DNA from: Norana najaformis
Taxonomy: Eukaryota > Annelida > Clitellata > Crassiclitellata > Hormogastridae
NCBI GenBank assembly: GCA_964023275.1
Contig: OZ029915.1
Coordinates: 20,178,775 to 20,242,774, forward strand
Reading direction: 5' to 3'
Length of the DNA: 64,000 nucleotides
A program made the translations under genes and the position numbers. Each line of letters opens with the position of its first letter. Positions within the stretch are counted from its first letter, which is position 1. A model generated the notes under the pieces. The model saw only the letters and a program-made list of their open reading frames with translations, was not told where the DNA came from and made no database searches. Shown here one piece after another: positions 24,840-36,246 of this stretch.

Positions 24840-26265
24840 TCGGCAATACCGAGTCGAAACTCCAATAAATCGTCCTTGTCCTTCTCACGCTGTTCAGAAC
24901 GAGCATCGTTCTGTCTGTACTCTAGCCAGCTGTTCACAATGCCAAGTTTATAGCCCAGCAAATCATTCTTGGATTTTATGAACGAGTGGTGCAGGCTTAC
25001 TGTAGCTGATGCAGTAATCGACTCCATCCATAGATATGTTGTATTGGTTACAAAATGCCCATTGGAACGCGACTTGAAGACTCAACCACGAGACATATTA
25101 CTTACTTTAACCACTTTCAAGATTTATTCCGGAAGCCCACTTCACGCGAACTCGAGGAAACTTGAACTTTTCCAGAGTTATGTGCCAACCAACCAATACT
25201 TTCACCTCGTTCGAAGCTATGCTGTGAAACATGTTCGCGTGAGTCTGTGTCGCCTTGAGATTCGTCATGTCTACCAGCACTCAAAGTAGTTCATCCGGAA
25301 CATAGTGTTTGAAATATTGTTATGGTGATAGTAAATCTAGATTCTCATCTGTTGGTAGTTCAATTTGAAACTTGTCTGTGTTACCGCAGAAATGAAGCCC
25401 TGATCAGCAGATATGCCTCTCCTCTGTTATCTCGAGCTCTTTAACATGCTTATAATATACAAGTAGGCCTACACATTATCATTTCATCTGATAGAGAAAC
25501 GCTCACTGTATCCCCATAATTCTGAGTTTCTTGTGTTGTAAGTGCTATTCGATACTCGCGACTACAGGTGCTGGTATCACAGGATTGTCACTTTCTTCGT
25601 CGCTGGATAAAACTTAAATGTCAGACACATTACCATCTTGTGTCAAATTCATCAACTCCTGCACTTGCCATCCGCCTAAACATAGTACACAAGAGGAAAC
25701 GTTATTAGCAATATAATAATTCTACTCGGAATCGTTGTATCACAAAAAGTACTAGTCCCAGACCCAATGTCCATAGTAATGGACACCCATTCAGCCCGGG
25801 TTGGGCACACGAACGGTACACAATGCTGAGAAACACATTCCTCTAACAGCATAAACTTTAATTTAAAAGTGTTTAACTGTAAACAATTGCTTGTACAGAG
25901 ATATCAAAGTTACAGTATATGCTTACGCCGTGGCCGAAACACCTTTCGTCCATCTTTGCCAAAAATACAGACATCGACTGATGAAAACAGAAAGAGAAGT
26001 GCGCCGTGTAGAGCTAAGTCCGCTGGAATGGACAGTGGGTCTAAGGTCATCAAAACTACAATGCGTTATGAAAACAAGAGGCTTAAACCTCATTTACATT
26101 CCAGTCGACATACGGTCTGAAAAATTAATTTATTCATATGTTAATCGTCTTGGAGGGATTAATTCTAGCCAGAAGGAAGAAGAATATGTTAAGCGCCTTG
26201 ACACGAACATACAATCATATATAATATAGACTATATGGAAGAACGCACAAAAACACCAAACATGG
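24840..26265. other. No gene recognised
   Basis: Open frames at 24969-25289 and 25869-26229 were read and show no known family and no convincing splice context. Confidence 0.4.
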
Positions 26266-26580
26266 TATGCATGTGTTTATGTATTTATGTATTTATGCAT
26301 GTATATATGCATGTATCTATGTATGTATCTATGTATGTATTTATTTATTTAGATATGTATGTATTCATGTATTTATGCATGTATGTTTGTATGTATGTAT
26401 GGTTGTAAGCATGCATGCATGCATGTATGTATTTATGTATATATTTATGTATATATGTATGTATGCATGTATTTATGTGTATATGTATTTACGTATGTGT
26501 GTTTGTATGTAATCATGTATGTACATATGTTTTTAAGTATGCATGCAAGCATGTATGTATGTATCATGTATCAAGACATA
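26266..26580 (+). repeat. (TATG)n imperfect microsatellite
   Basis: ATGTATGT, ATTTATGT and GCATGCATG units for about 300 bp. Cys/Met/Tyr/Val frames across it are repeat translation. Confidence 0.95.
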
Positions 26581-26739
26581 TATAATCTGATATATGTGCA
26601 AACTTTGGCAAATTAGCCAGTAGTCAAACGGCACAGTTTAGGATGGACTGAAGCTGAAGGATTCTGAACAACTGGAGGCCTGCAAGGGCGGAATTGCAAT
26701 AGTCCAACCCGTCTGGTAAATCATTCAATGGGATATTAT

Positions 26740-26990
26740 TTCTATGCAGATGACATTAAATACTTTTAAAGTAGTTTAACTGCGATTAATTTTTAACTAA
26801 TTTTGAAGTAGTTTAACTAGGAGATAGTTTAACTCCAACTACTTTTAAGCTACTTTTGAAGTAGTTTAACTAGAAAATTGTCTAGCTACAACAACTTTAA
26901 CGTTACTATTGGAGTAGCTTAACTAGTAGTTAGACACTGCTTTCAGAAAAGTAGTTAGTTACATTTTAAAAAACTTTTGTAACTATTATT
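26740..26990. repeat. Subterminal repeat block (GTAGTTTAACTA units) of a MITE-like element
   Basis: At least five units of TTTTGAAGTAGTTTAACTAG and related forms, interleaved with GTTAGTTACA. Repeats of this kind are typical of hAT-like non-autonomous elements, but no matched TIR pair was located, so element type and limits are unknown. Confidence 0.5.
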
Positions 26991-26994
26991 GCTC

Positions 26995-28280
26995 AAGACT
27001 TCAGATTGGAACCGAGTAGCTTGATAACAGCTGTAATTGATTATTAATCTTCACAAAAAAAATAAAACAACATGCAGCATTCTGTAAGTAATGTTCAGCA
27101 TTGCATGTAACTCTGACAAAACAATGAGAAAATATTTCAAAACAATCAGCAAAGCACACTTGTAATTGTTACTGTGTCTCTGTTTTACTACTAAGTCCTT
27201 AAATCTACAACGTTTTTACATCAGCTCAAATAAGTAGAGCTAGGTTAGTAACTACAGTAAATTACCATACTTGATGTTTAACTTTTAATTGCTAAATACA
27301 GTGGTCAACTAACTAGTGTTCTACACCGTTAGCACATTGTATCGTGTGGATTTCATCAAAGTATATGTATACGATACAACAGGTCGCTGCTGTAGGATTT
27401 TGGAACGAGGATAAACACGGTTTCCTTAGCCTAAGACGGGCATCGTAGACGTAGTTTATGGGTTGAGGATCGTTTGGCTGAGGCGCAAATATGGTAACAA
27501 CTCGCAATGCGTCGTGTATACACGAAAGCTGCGTTTATAAACAGAAAATTGTCGATTCACTTAACATTCCAGAGATAGACGGAGAGACAAAGCGTCGAAG
27601 ACAGACAGAAAGAGGAGAGAGAATCAAACCAAAAATGCAGCAGCATCGACTGCAAGGAGAGGTCGACCGATGGAGGTCAGCAGACGGTGCGTGTAGTGAA
27701 TGATCTGGTCAACAACGTTGTCACTGGCAGAGTGTCAGCCTGCTGTAGCACTTAGTGACCCAGGACAGCACTTGACACACAGGGCTGTCCAGCAGCATCT
27801 ATGACCGGAAATTACTGCTTTCTGTTGTCCAGAACACGTATGCGTCTAACCAAGCAGCCTAGACTCTACAAAATGCAGACACTAATCTGCACAAAACGGT
27901 CATTGGCATATATGACCTGGTAATAAAGTACGATTACTGCTGCCAAATAGGCCTTATCTGCAGATAATGTGGCAGCTTATGGCAACCAGAGAAAAGAGTC
28001 TGGATGTAGATCAAACTTACCGTTCTCTGTACCAGACAATTTATGTCTCTGACGATTTTGGCCACACTCCGTCGAAGAGAGTAATAAATTTCTTCTTGAG
28101 CATTGGCGTGTCTGTGTATACAGGGTTTGCCTTGTAAGGTTCAGTCGACAGACTGGTTTCATAATCGGAGGTCTCTAACACTCTAGTCAGCGGAAATAGC
28201 AGGGAAACGCAATTTGATTGTGAGTGTACAAATGTCGTGATTATGGCTGAGACCATCAATCAATGAGCTCAGCCAGTGGC
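26995..28280. other. No gene recognised
   Basis: AT-rich to 27300, then mixed. A possible GT donor on the minus strand at about 28018 (GTAAG after a 50-60-bp open stretch) was noted, but no recognisable protein supports an exon. Confidence 0.35.
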
Positions 28281-28284
28281 TATC

Positions 28285-29095
28285 TTCTTTCTTCTTCTTC
28301 TTTCTTCTTCTTCTTCTCCTCCTCCTCTTTTTTCTCCTGCTCCTCCTTCTCGTCCTTCTCATCCTCCATTTCCTCCTCCTCGTCTTTCTCCTCCTCCATT
28401 TCCTCCTCCTCCCCCTCTCCTCCTCCTTCTCCTTCTCCTCCTCCTTTTTCTCCTCCTCCTCGTCCTTCTTCTCCTTCTGCTTCTTCTTCTGCTTCTGCTT
28501 CTTCTTCTTCGTCTTCTACTTGTCCTCCTCCTCCTCTTCTATCTCCTCCTCCTCCTTCTTCTTTGTCTTCTTTGCCTTCTTTTTCTTTGCCTTCTTCTTT
28601 TTCTTCTTTGCCTTCTTTTTCTTTGCCTTCTTCTTTTTCTTCTTTGCCTTCTTTTTCTTTGCCTTCTTCTTTGTCTTCTTTGCCTTCTTTTTCTTTGCCT
28701 TCTTCTTTGTCTTCTTTGCCTTCTTTTTCTTTGCCTTCTTCTTTGTCTTCTTTGCCTTCTTTTTCTTTGCCTTCTTCTTTTTCTTCTTTGCCTTCTTTTT
28801 CTTTGCTTTCTTCTTTTTCTTCTTTGCCTTCTTTTTCTTTGCCTTCTTCTTTTTCTTCTTTGCCTTCTTTTTCTTTGCCTTCTTCTTTTTCTTCTTTGCC
28901 TTCTTTTTCTTTGCCTTCTTCTTTTTCTTCTTTGCCTTCTTTTTCTTTGCCTTCTTCTTTGTCTTCTTTGCCTTCTTTTTCTTTGCCTTCTTCTTTGTCT
29001 TCTTGATTGCGCTCTTTTTCTTCTGATTTTTCTTTTTTCTTCTTTTTTCATCTTTGCCTTCTTCTTTGCCTTCCTTTTTTGCCTTCTTCTCCTAC
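28285..29095 (+). repeat. Polypyrimidine tract with 36-bp minisatellite
   Basis: C/T-rich plus strand (CTTCTT, CTCCTC) from 28285, passing at about 28565-29005 into about 12 tandem copies of a 36-bp unit built from two near-identical halves: GCCTTCTTTTTCTTT then GCCTTCTTCTTTTTCTTCTTT. The TTT/GTC difference at one site alternates between neighbouring copies. All three plus frames stay open (Ser/Pro, Leu/Cys, Phe/Ala) and one minus frame gives Arg/Lys/Gln repeats. The period is a multiple of three, which explains the long frames without selection. Confidence 0.9.
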
Positions 29096-29099
29096 AACC

Positions 29100-30325
29100 A
29101 TCTGTCTGTCCTTTTCCATCTCTGAACAGGCAGCCGTTGGAACGACAGCGGCTTTCAACTGATTGTAGGTACACCATTCATGCGATGCTTTAACACAGAT
29201 ATTGCGTATTCGATAAGTCCAAGAAGCTCCATCGTTAATTGTGTATAGGCAAAACACAATTAACCATGAAGTGTGGACTCATTCGTGCTGCTGGCAGTAT
29301 ATCTGCCAGTTTCTTAGTATGCGCCGATGTCTCTCTTACGCAGAAGACTGTCTGCCGGTTGGTCTCTATTTATGTTTGTGTCCAGGTGCGCCCGGGTTGT
29401 CTCTGTGTATCTGTGTGTGTTTGTGTGTGTCTGTCTGCCCGTCTGTCTGGACATCGATCACGTTGTTTCTGTAGCTTCGACTCTCATATATTTCGTTTCT
29501 TTCCTGTTGGCAACTGTGTGTACTTTCCTACTTTCTTTCTCACAGTCTCTTCCTGTTTCTCTGTCTCTGCCTCTGCTTTTCTTTGTCATCACCACCATCA
29601 TCATCATCATCGTCATCATCGTCGTCATCATCATCTGTGGCATGCTCCTCTCTGGAGCATTACTTTTTCCATAACGTGTAACTATCTATTCTGTGCTCGT
29701 TTCCAGGCAGTGGGCGCATATCATCTTCCACTGTTCTTGTCCATGTGTGGTGAGGGCGTCCATGAGGTTTCCCGTGGCCTCTCGGAGGGCCGGAAATCAT
29801 TGCTCGCAAGTCCTTGGTCTTTTTCTATCCGTCTCTTTCTGAAAGCTTCGTGTCTATAGTTCTTTCTGTCGAGCCTTAGCGTCACTCTCTCTGTCCGTCT
29901 CTTTCTCTGCTTTCTGCTGTGTCCCAGACATTTTGCCTATTCTCCATATTCGGAACTATCGTTCCGCTCGGCGTCTGTCATAAATTCTGTTTTTCTTGTT
30001 GGCCTTGAGCATTCAGGCAATCGTTCATTTCTCTCTTGCCTAAGGGTTTCTAGGTTGTCGATCGAAGCCGTCACATTTCGATGGATTTTCTGTTCAATAC
30101 ATTTTCAGTACAACGGCTTATTTCTCGAAATCCTGCAGATTCAACGCTGAATTCTTTCCACCTCATTCGCTCGTTTTCTGCCCTGGAATATTAAGCAACT
30201 CCAAAAAATTCTTTTAGCATTTTGCAAGTGCAAGCAAGTCGTATCTGTTCAAGAGTCTGCAGATGCGTATTTCATCTGTCTTGCCTTACCCTGGTTGGCT
30301 TGCTTTGACCTACTGTAAATGTAAA
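29100..30325. other. No gene; (CAT)n at 29585-29635
   Basis: A 206-codon open frame (29239-29859) was read. It crosses a TGTG-rich stretch and the CAT repeat and resembles no known protein. Likely chance. Confidence 0.4.
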
Positions 30326-30327
30326 TG

Positions 30328-30554
30328 TACACGGTTTTTATAGCAACCGTATGGCCTGGACTCTGCTCAGTTTTCAATGAATTCATCGGGTGAGATCCTT
30401 TCTCACCGCTGCCCATTTGAATGGGAGCCACGCCACTTAAGATCTTCATGCACGGACCTTGCTAGTCTGAGATTCAGGTCTCTGAAATAAGCCACTATCG
30501 GTATGTGATCTGGCATCCTCAAGCTCAGAGGCGCCTTCACGTACCCCTGGTAAC
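30328..30554 (-). repeat. SINE family 1 copy, interrupted by MITE
   Basis: The minus strand carries the family-1 order: GAGGCGCC, GATGCCAGATC, TTATTTCAGAGACC, GGTCCGTGCATGAAGATCTT, AAGTGGCGTGG, AAAGGATCTCACCCGATG, GCTATAAAAACCGTGTA. Homology to the 34.6-kb copy stops near 30545, where the GGACAATA element begins, so the tRNA-like head is cut off. Confidence 0.75.
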
Positions 30555-31127
30555 AGGACAATAACCCCCCGGACAATAACCCCCGGACAATTAGCCCCCG
30601 GACAATAATCCCTATACTGATACAGTACACAATTATATCGATACACATGAAAGACTTACCATGCATCAAAAATCAATTATTAGACAATTGTTAGACATTT
30701 GGATTTATTCAAAGAGGACAAGCATTACAACAAGTTCACTGCAGCCAATTTCTGGCTTGTCACCCATCACAACCTCCTAGGAAGAAGTAGGCTGACTCCA
30801 GTGCATGGATTCTGACCGTCATTAGCAACTACAATGAGCGCAATGTTCTTGACTATTACGTGGAATAGCTCACAACCTTTCTTTTTAAGTTCAATAAACT
30901 AATTAACAATAAACAGCATTTTCTGTTCCACGTTTAATTTCATGCTGTGACGTTGCATGGTTCTCTAATACATGTCTAATAGATTAATATATAAACTTTA
31001 TGATTAATATACATTATTTGTATATTTATATAATCATTACATCAGTATAGGGGGTTACTGTCCGGGGTTTTTTGCATGGGGGGTTATTGTCCCGGGGGTT
31101 ATTGTCCGGGGGGGGGGTAATTGTCCT
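30555..31127. mobile_element. MITE with tandem GGACAATAACCCCC units in both ends
   Basis: The left end has AGGACAATAACCCCCC followed by three more GGACAATA/TTA-CCCC units and CCCTATACTGATACAGTA. The right end is the reverse complement: ACATCAGTATAGGGGGTTAC, then three or four GGGGTTATTGTCC units, ending TAATTGTCCT. The ~430-bp interior is AT-rich and non-coding. Each TIR is therefore a short tandem array plus a shared ~15-bp inner block (CTATACTGAT / ATCAGTATAG). No coding capacity, so mobilised in trans if at all. It lies in or at the edge of a family-1 SINE. Target duplication not resolved. Confidence 0.8.
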
Positions 31128-31129
31128 AG

Positions 31130-32320
31130 AACCCGTACCCATGTAGCTATCCTGTGACCTGCCCTGACCTGTCCTGTTTGTCTTCCTTTAACTCATTTCA
31201 CGCCCCATTGTACAAGATGATTCTCTAGACTAAGCCTTTTTCGTAGAAATACGGTTTAGAATTAAGACTGCTGCAACCTACTTACCTACTTCACACTTCG
31301 TTGCAATAAATCGTGTAGTGGTAAAAACTTAATGCCAACACATTTGTTTATATGCCTCTGTCGAAATACCTCGAAGTGTGGTGTCGGGTTTGAAGGAGTT
31401 TATGGCTGACCACACCAATTAATCCTACGGCAGAACACCTTTAGTAGAAGAGTCATTAACCGTAGCGTTTATATACAGACAAAACGTCTTGCTAAACAAA
31501 GTTGGTGTGACCTGCAGCGAGAAATTCCGTCATTTACATAGACTGACAACACTAACTGTCTGATTGTAGGTTATAATCGTGACTGATCTTTCAGCGCATC
31601 GTCTCTAAGCATTCTAGCAATGGCGGTATCTGTTGTTCTTTGAAAAGTAGACACACGTCATTGATTTCGGACTGTTTACTTACTTACTTACTTCTGCGCT
31701 ACAGAGAAACGGCGAAGCCACATTGCCACAGATGTACTGAAAGTTCATACTTAGATATATCAACGGACGGACACTCAAGAGGGTTTTCCTACACTTCCTC
31801 TCCGCATCTCAGCTATTCCATTTCCTCTCCCTGCCGCTTCCCCTCCTCTCTGTTCCTCTTTATCTCCATCTCTGCCTTACTGTACAACATCTCTTTCTCA
31901 GTGTACAACAGTTTATCTAAGTTGCCTGTCTAAAGCTGTCTCACATAGATACCCAGACATATTACTGCTATATACAGAGGCCTATAATGCAGTTATTGAT
32001 ATGGGCTGAGGAGAAAACTGGCCACAGGTTCGAATCGTGCAGGCACCCAGCTGTTGTTCGTGGAGTCATGCCAATAAAAATTCTTCTTCCAATGTTCCCC
32101 CAAAGCCATACATAAGCCTTTTAAATTTATACTCCGCATATATAGTTTTATGCAGAGTATAAATGGTATATGTAAGTGGATGCATAAATGCATCCATATA
32201 GATGTATATACATTATATATAGGTCTATATATAATGGAAGGCGATAATTATTTATCGGTGGCCGAAGATTGGAGGTAGGGGAAGCATGCATGGACGTCAG
32301 CATAGCTGCATCTCGGACTC
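31130..32320. other. No gene; possible SINE fragment near 32020
   Basis: GGTTCGAATCGTGCAGGCAC at about 32028 resembles a box B, but no convincing box A lies upstream. (TTAC)n short run at 31676-31692. Otherwise unassigned. Confidence 0.35.
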
Positions 32321-32324
32321 TCGA

Positions 32325-32375
32325 CTGACCGACCGACCGACCGACCGACCACCCGGACCGACCGCCCGGCCTATT
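32325..32375 (+). repeat. (CCGA)n short tetranucleotide repeat
   Basis: GACCGACCGACCGACCGACC followed by CCGACCGCCCGG variants. A second CCGA array lies at 38453-38484. Confidence 0.9.
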
Positions 32376-32439
32376 ACGCTTCACGGCACTGTTACAGCAA
32401 AGGGGGCTTTCGCCAGTGAAAGGCGAGACTAATAAAAAC

Positions 32440-33175
32440 AGACTTCCTCTCCTCTTTTTCCTTCTTCTCCTTGTCTTCCTGCTCTTCCGCCTTGTTCTCC
32501 TCCTTTTTCTTCTGCTTCTGCATGTCCTGCTCCCCCTTATTGTCGTTCTTCTTGTATTTCTTCTTCTTCTGCTCCATTTCCTCCTTCTTCTCCTTCACCT
32601 CCACCTTTTCATCTTCCTTCTCTTCTTCCTCTGCCTCCTCCTCCTCTCTCTTCACCTCCTTCTTTTCTTATTCTTACTCTGTTTTCTCCTCCTTTCCCTT
32701 CTCCTTCTCATCCTCCTCTTCTTTCTCCTTCTCTTCTTCCTCTTTCTCCTCCTCTCCCTTCACCTCCTTTTCTTCTTCCTCCTCCTCTTTCTCCTCCTCC
32801 TTTCCCTCCTCGTTCTCCTCTTTCTCCTCCTCCTTTCCCTCCTTGTTCTCCCCTTTCTCCTCCTCCTTTCCCTCCTTGTTCTCCCCTTTCTCCTCCTCCT
32901 TTCCCTCCTCGTTCTTCTCTTTCTCCTCCTCCTCACCCTCCTCGTTCTCCTCTTTCTCCTCCTCATTCTTCTTCTGTTCTCTGCATTTATGTTCGTCGTG
33001 ATGAATGGAAACGATGAAAGGCTTCCTGACTACACAAGACCGAGTCTTCGCCTACCTGCAGGTCGATCGCCCTCCTCAGAACCAGCTTCCAGCTTCCTTC
33101 CTTTGCTTCCTCCTCCTCCCTCCCTCCTTCCCTTCCTCCATCTCTCTCTCTCGCTTTCTGTCTCTCCTTCCATCC
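32440..33175 (+). repeat. Polypyrimidine tract with 33-bp minisatellite
   Basis: C/T-rich plus strand with units such as CTTTCTCCTCCTCCTTTCCC then TCCTTGTTCTCCC. About five 33-bp copies lie between 32790 and 32960. The long Leu- and Ser/Phe-rich frames are repeat translation. Confidence 0.9.
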
Positions 33176-33179
33176 CTCA

Positions 33180-34050
33180 TTTTCCTCAGTGATGCATGGT
33201 AAAAGTCTAAAGAAATCATTTTAGTGCCGAAGATGATGCGTGTTCGCCGCGTGTCGGGTGATGATCATTAAATGCGTTAATCATTTTTATGAGCTCAGGG
33301 TAATTGATTCGTACCCCGGTAATCACTATCCACGCATAAGTTGCGAATTAATTATGCATACGCTTATCCATAACATCACGTGACTACACATATGTTATAT
33401 AAAATACATATATAATCGGCCCTAAATGTCGGCCGATAAGAATAGGCTAAACAAAAACAGAACCGAGAAGGTTGAACATCTCATCTACACGCTGCGATGC
33501 ATCAGATATCCTTTATTACGACGTTTAAAGCTGCAGTCATCATCGTCGTCATCATCATCGGAATATTACGACCAAGGGTCGTGTTGCAATGCAGTGCAGC
33601 CGGTCGACTGACGTGAGCGAGACCGGAACCTGCTCTGCCTGCCCGATTTTAATGACCGTCTTAAACTAGATTTCCACGAAAATGCTAAGAGAACCAACTA
33701 CACGTATAGCACAAACGCCATTAATCTCGTTCTCTTTACTCGGCTTTTTGGGCACCAAAGGAATGTATGGTTTTATATGAACGTAAGACTTCAGCAAGAT
33801 CATGCGTTTTATAGGGTACTAATCCCGTCAGGGACATACATAGGAATCCGCGCATAGGCCCTATGCGCTAAAAATTTCTACATGCATTTGTATATACGTA
33901 GAATGTAACTGGATTGAGCGTGCCGAAGAGGCACCGTTTGGCAGCGACTGGACCACGGTAGACGGTTCCCAAGAGGATGTAACTGGAACAAAAGATCGGA
34001 CATGCTGCAGGCATCGATAGATTTTCACGGGTATTGTAAAGCAATCAGCT
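33180..34050. other. No gene recognised
   Basis: Unique-looking sequence; short CATCGTCGTCATCATCATC run at 33538-33560. Confidence 0.4.
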
Positions 34051-34054
34051 GACT

Positions 34055-34262
34055 TTCCATTTCTCTCAGCTTAAGCACAACCCACCCTAAAAGCACCTTT
34101 CGTCCTCTCTATGGCCTTCGGGCAACCGGACTTGGTTCTTGACATGGTATCGTTGGACAACCTCACTGACTTGAAGCAGCGCTCGTGAATAAGCTAGTGA
34201 CCGCATGCGCTTAGCTTTTAAGTAACGCTTTAGAAATTTCGAGTTTACGATTACGATTAAGT
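34055..34262 (-). repeat. Interspersed repeat family C copy
   Basis: The minus strand starts TTAATCGTAATCGTAAACTCG, then AAATTTCTAAAGCG, TTAAAAGCTAAGCGC, AGCTTATTCACGAGCGCTGC, GAGGTTGTCCAACGATACCA, GGTTGCCCGAAGGCCA and TTAGGGTGGGTTGTG. The 44140-44346 copy matches over the whole length in the same order; three more diverged copies sit at 59.34-61.26 kb. Confidence 0.8.
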
Positions 34263-34554
34263 AATGGAAATTTACTGCGTATATGTACGCAGTAAGCGTG
34301 TGTGTGTATTGTAGGCCTACACCTGAATGCATACGTATGCTAAGATTTATGCAGCAACGTCTGTTAAACCAACTCCAAGATTGAGAGTCGAGAGCCAAAT
34401 GGTGCAAAAGAAAGCGAAGATCTGCTACAGACGACGAAAGAAGAAGCAGATGTCCATGCAGGACTCGGTCTGTCACAGAAATAAGAATGTAGCACCTTCG
34501 GAAGACCAGAAGACAAGCAAAAATATCGTATACACTCGTGTAGTAATTGTGTCT

Positions 34555-34800
34555 AAATGTACACGGTTTTATATAGCGACCGTATGGGCTCGACTCAGCT
34601 CATTTTTCAATGAAATGATCAGGTGAGATACTTCAATGGGGGCCACGCCATTTAAGATCCCCGTGCACGGACCGCGCTAGCCAGAGATTTAAATCTCAGA
34701 AATAAACCACGACCGGTATTCGAACCGGCATCCTTACGCTCAGAGGCGCCTTAACGTACGCTTTAACCAATAAGCTAACCAGGCCATATGTGTATATATA
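34555..34800 (-). repeat. SINE family 1, most complete copy with tRNA-like head
   Basis: On the minus strand: TGGCCTGGTTAGCTTATTGG (box A-like), TTAAAGCGTACG, then GGTTCGAATACCGG (matches the box B consensus GGTTCRANNCC), giving an internal RNA polymerase III promoter. The body is TTATTTCTGAGATTTAAATC, GCGCGGTCCGTGCACGGGGA, TCTTAAATGGCGTGG, ATCTCACCTGATCATTTC, GAGCTGAGTCGAGCCCATAC, GGTCGCTATATAAAACCGTG. The acceptor stem does not pair, so it is a SINE head and not a tRNA gene. Related copies: 7170, 9202 and 30328. Confidence 0.85.
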
Positions 34801-35329
34801 TAGGAATGCATTTAGTATATAGATCTATTCATATACGGCAGCTGCAATAGTGACATCATCATCTCCGACATCATTATCATCAGCAACATGTGCCAAGTAG
34901 TGGAAATTCTGCTATAGACTGGCTTAATAGCAACTAGCCTAATTTATTTGCAGCCATCCAAGACAAATACAGAAGAAATTAAATAGACAGAAGGACCATC
35001 AGAAGTCAAATTATTGACACAGATAAATGTGAGTATCATCAGTACAGAAGCGATAACAGACTGAGTATAACTTCTAAGTACGGTGTCTAAGGTATGAAAA
35101 TACTGTGTGCATACATTTAAACGCGCATATCAGCTGACCTGTGTTTATATGCGTGATATGTGCATAACAGTGGATCATTGTGTAAGCAAAACATATGCGT
35201 AAATAAGCAAGTACAAGAGTATTTTATAGCCAATTTAAAGGGCGTATTGTATACGATAGAAAAGAGTTTGATTTAGTAATAATTGTGCTTACGAGAACCA
35301 CTTGAGGTTTCCGATCAGTTTATTTCTGC

Positions 35330-36080
35330 GTCCGACTCCTGCGGTGTTCATCGTAATCATGGCCTTCGACTCGCCGCCGCTTCTCCTCCGATTTTCAACG
35401 GATCTCCGGACGATAAATCTCTTTTCCAACCGCCTCTCTATGCTACATAAACGTAGTGTTAGAGTCGCAGGTCGTGTTAATTAAGCAGCCTGTTATTCCG
35501 GAAACAGAAGTCCTGTTCCTAAGTAGGCCGTGTCCTGCAGCTGCACCGATGCGTGTGCTGTGCGTTTGGCGTTGACGCAGTTGAACCGACGAATATGCCA
35601 AGCGACTCCAATGGGACTGAATTCGGTTCTCAACTACGCATCATCTACTTCGCAAGTCGACCGCGGTCGGTCGGTCGAAGCTTCCCTCGTCCTCTACACT
35701 CGACGCGTAAACAACAGTGCTCCCGTCGACCAAATATACGACCCATTTGGCGGTAGATTTACGCAGATTATGTAGCGCCAGTCTATCGACGCTCGTCTTC
35801 TTTGTGCTGTTGGCCGACTGCATTCGAAACAGTTCAATCGATCGTCGAAACGAAAATCCATTCATGTCGTGCGTCCGATCCATCAGAGAGACCGACGACC
35901 AAAGAAAACTGATCATCAGAGCTCTGTTTTGCACGAATGCATACATCAAAAGGCCTATATTGACAGGCCCAACGACCGATCGGCCTACCTGTAGGCCTAC
36001 GTGGGACTAAACGACACGCTTCGAGTGTGTGATTAAACACGCGGTGCAGACGTCGGCGACGGCGACCATGCAGTGCGATG
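35330..36080. promoter_or_regulatory. CpG-rich segment, possible promoter or first-exon region
   Basis: CG dinucleotides are visibly denser than in surrounding DNA (CGACCGCGGTCGGTCGGTCG, CGTCGACC, CGATCGTCGAAACG, CGTCGGCGACGGCGACC). Overlapping open frames occur on both strands but none is recognisable. It lies upstream (minus sense) of the PDE4 exon, so an alternative PDE4 promoter is conceivable; this is speculation. It could also be a GC-rich repeat. Confidence 0.25.
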
Positions 36081-36246
36081 AAAACACACGCAACGTCAAT
36101 CGCCTTAGAAGCATGAACAGAAGAACTAAGCAGGGAGAAGGCACAGGCAGACATACAGAGAAGGAGACAGGCAGAGAGAGAGAGAGACAAAGAGAGGGAA
36201 ACGGCTTAAATCCGGCGAGTCTACTGGGAAAAAGGGGACGAACATG

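Noticed and set aside
27977..28162. Possible minus-strand exon ending at a GTAAG donor
   Set aside because: No conserved protein, no acceptor or start supporting it; left unannotated.
28263..29193. Long Ser/Pro, Leu/Cys, Phe/Ala and Arg/Lys open frames
   Set aside because: All are translations of the polypyrimidine tract and 36-bp minisatellite, whose period is a multiple of three; no domain or splice signal.
29239..29859. 206-aa open frame
   Set aside because: Crosses TG and CAT repeats, no recognisable homology, no exon context.
32416..33192. 258-aa Leu-rich and 176-aa Ser/Phe-rich frames
   Set aside because: Repeat translation of a C/T tract with 33-bp units.
34720..34795. Functional tRNA gene in family-1 SINE head
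   Set aside because: Boxes A and B are good but stems do not close and a SINE body follows directly.
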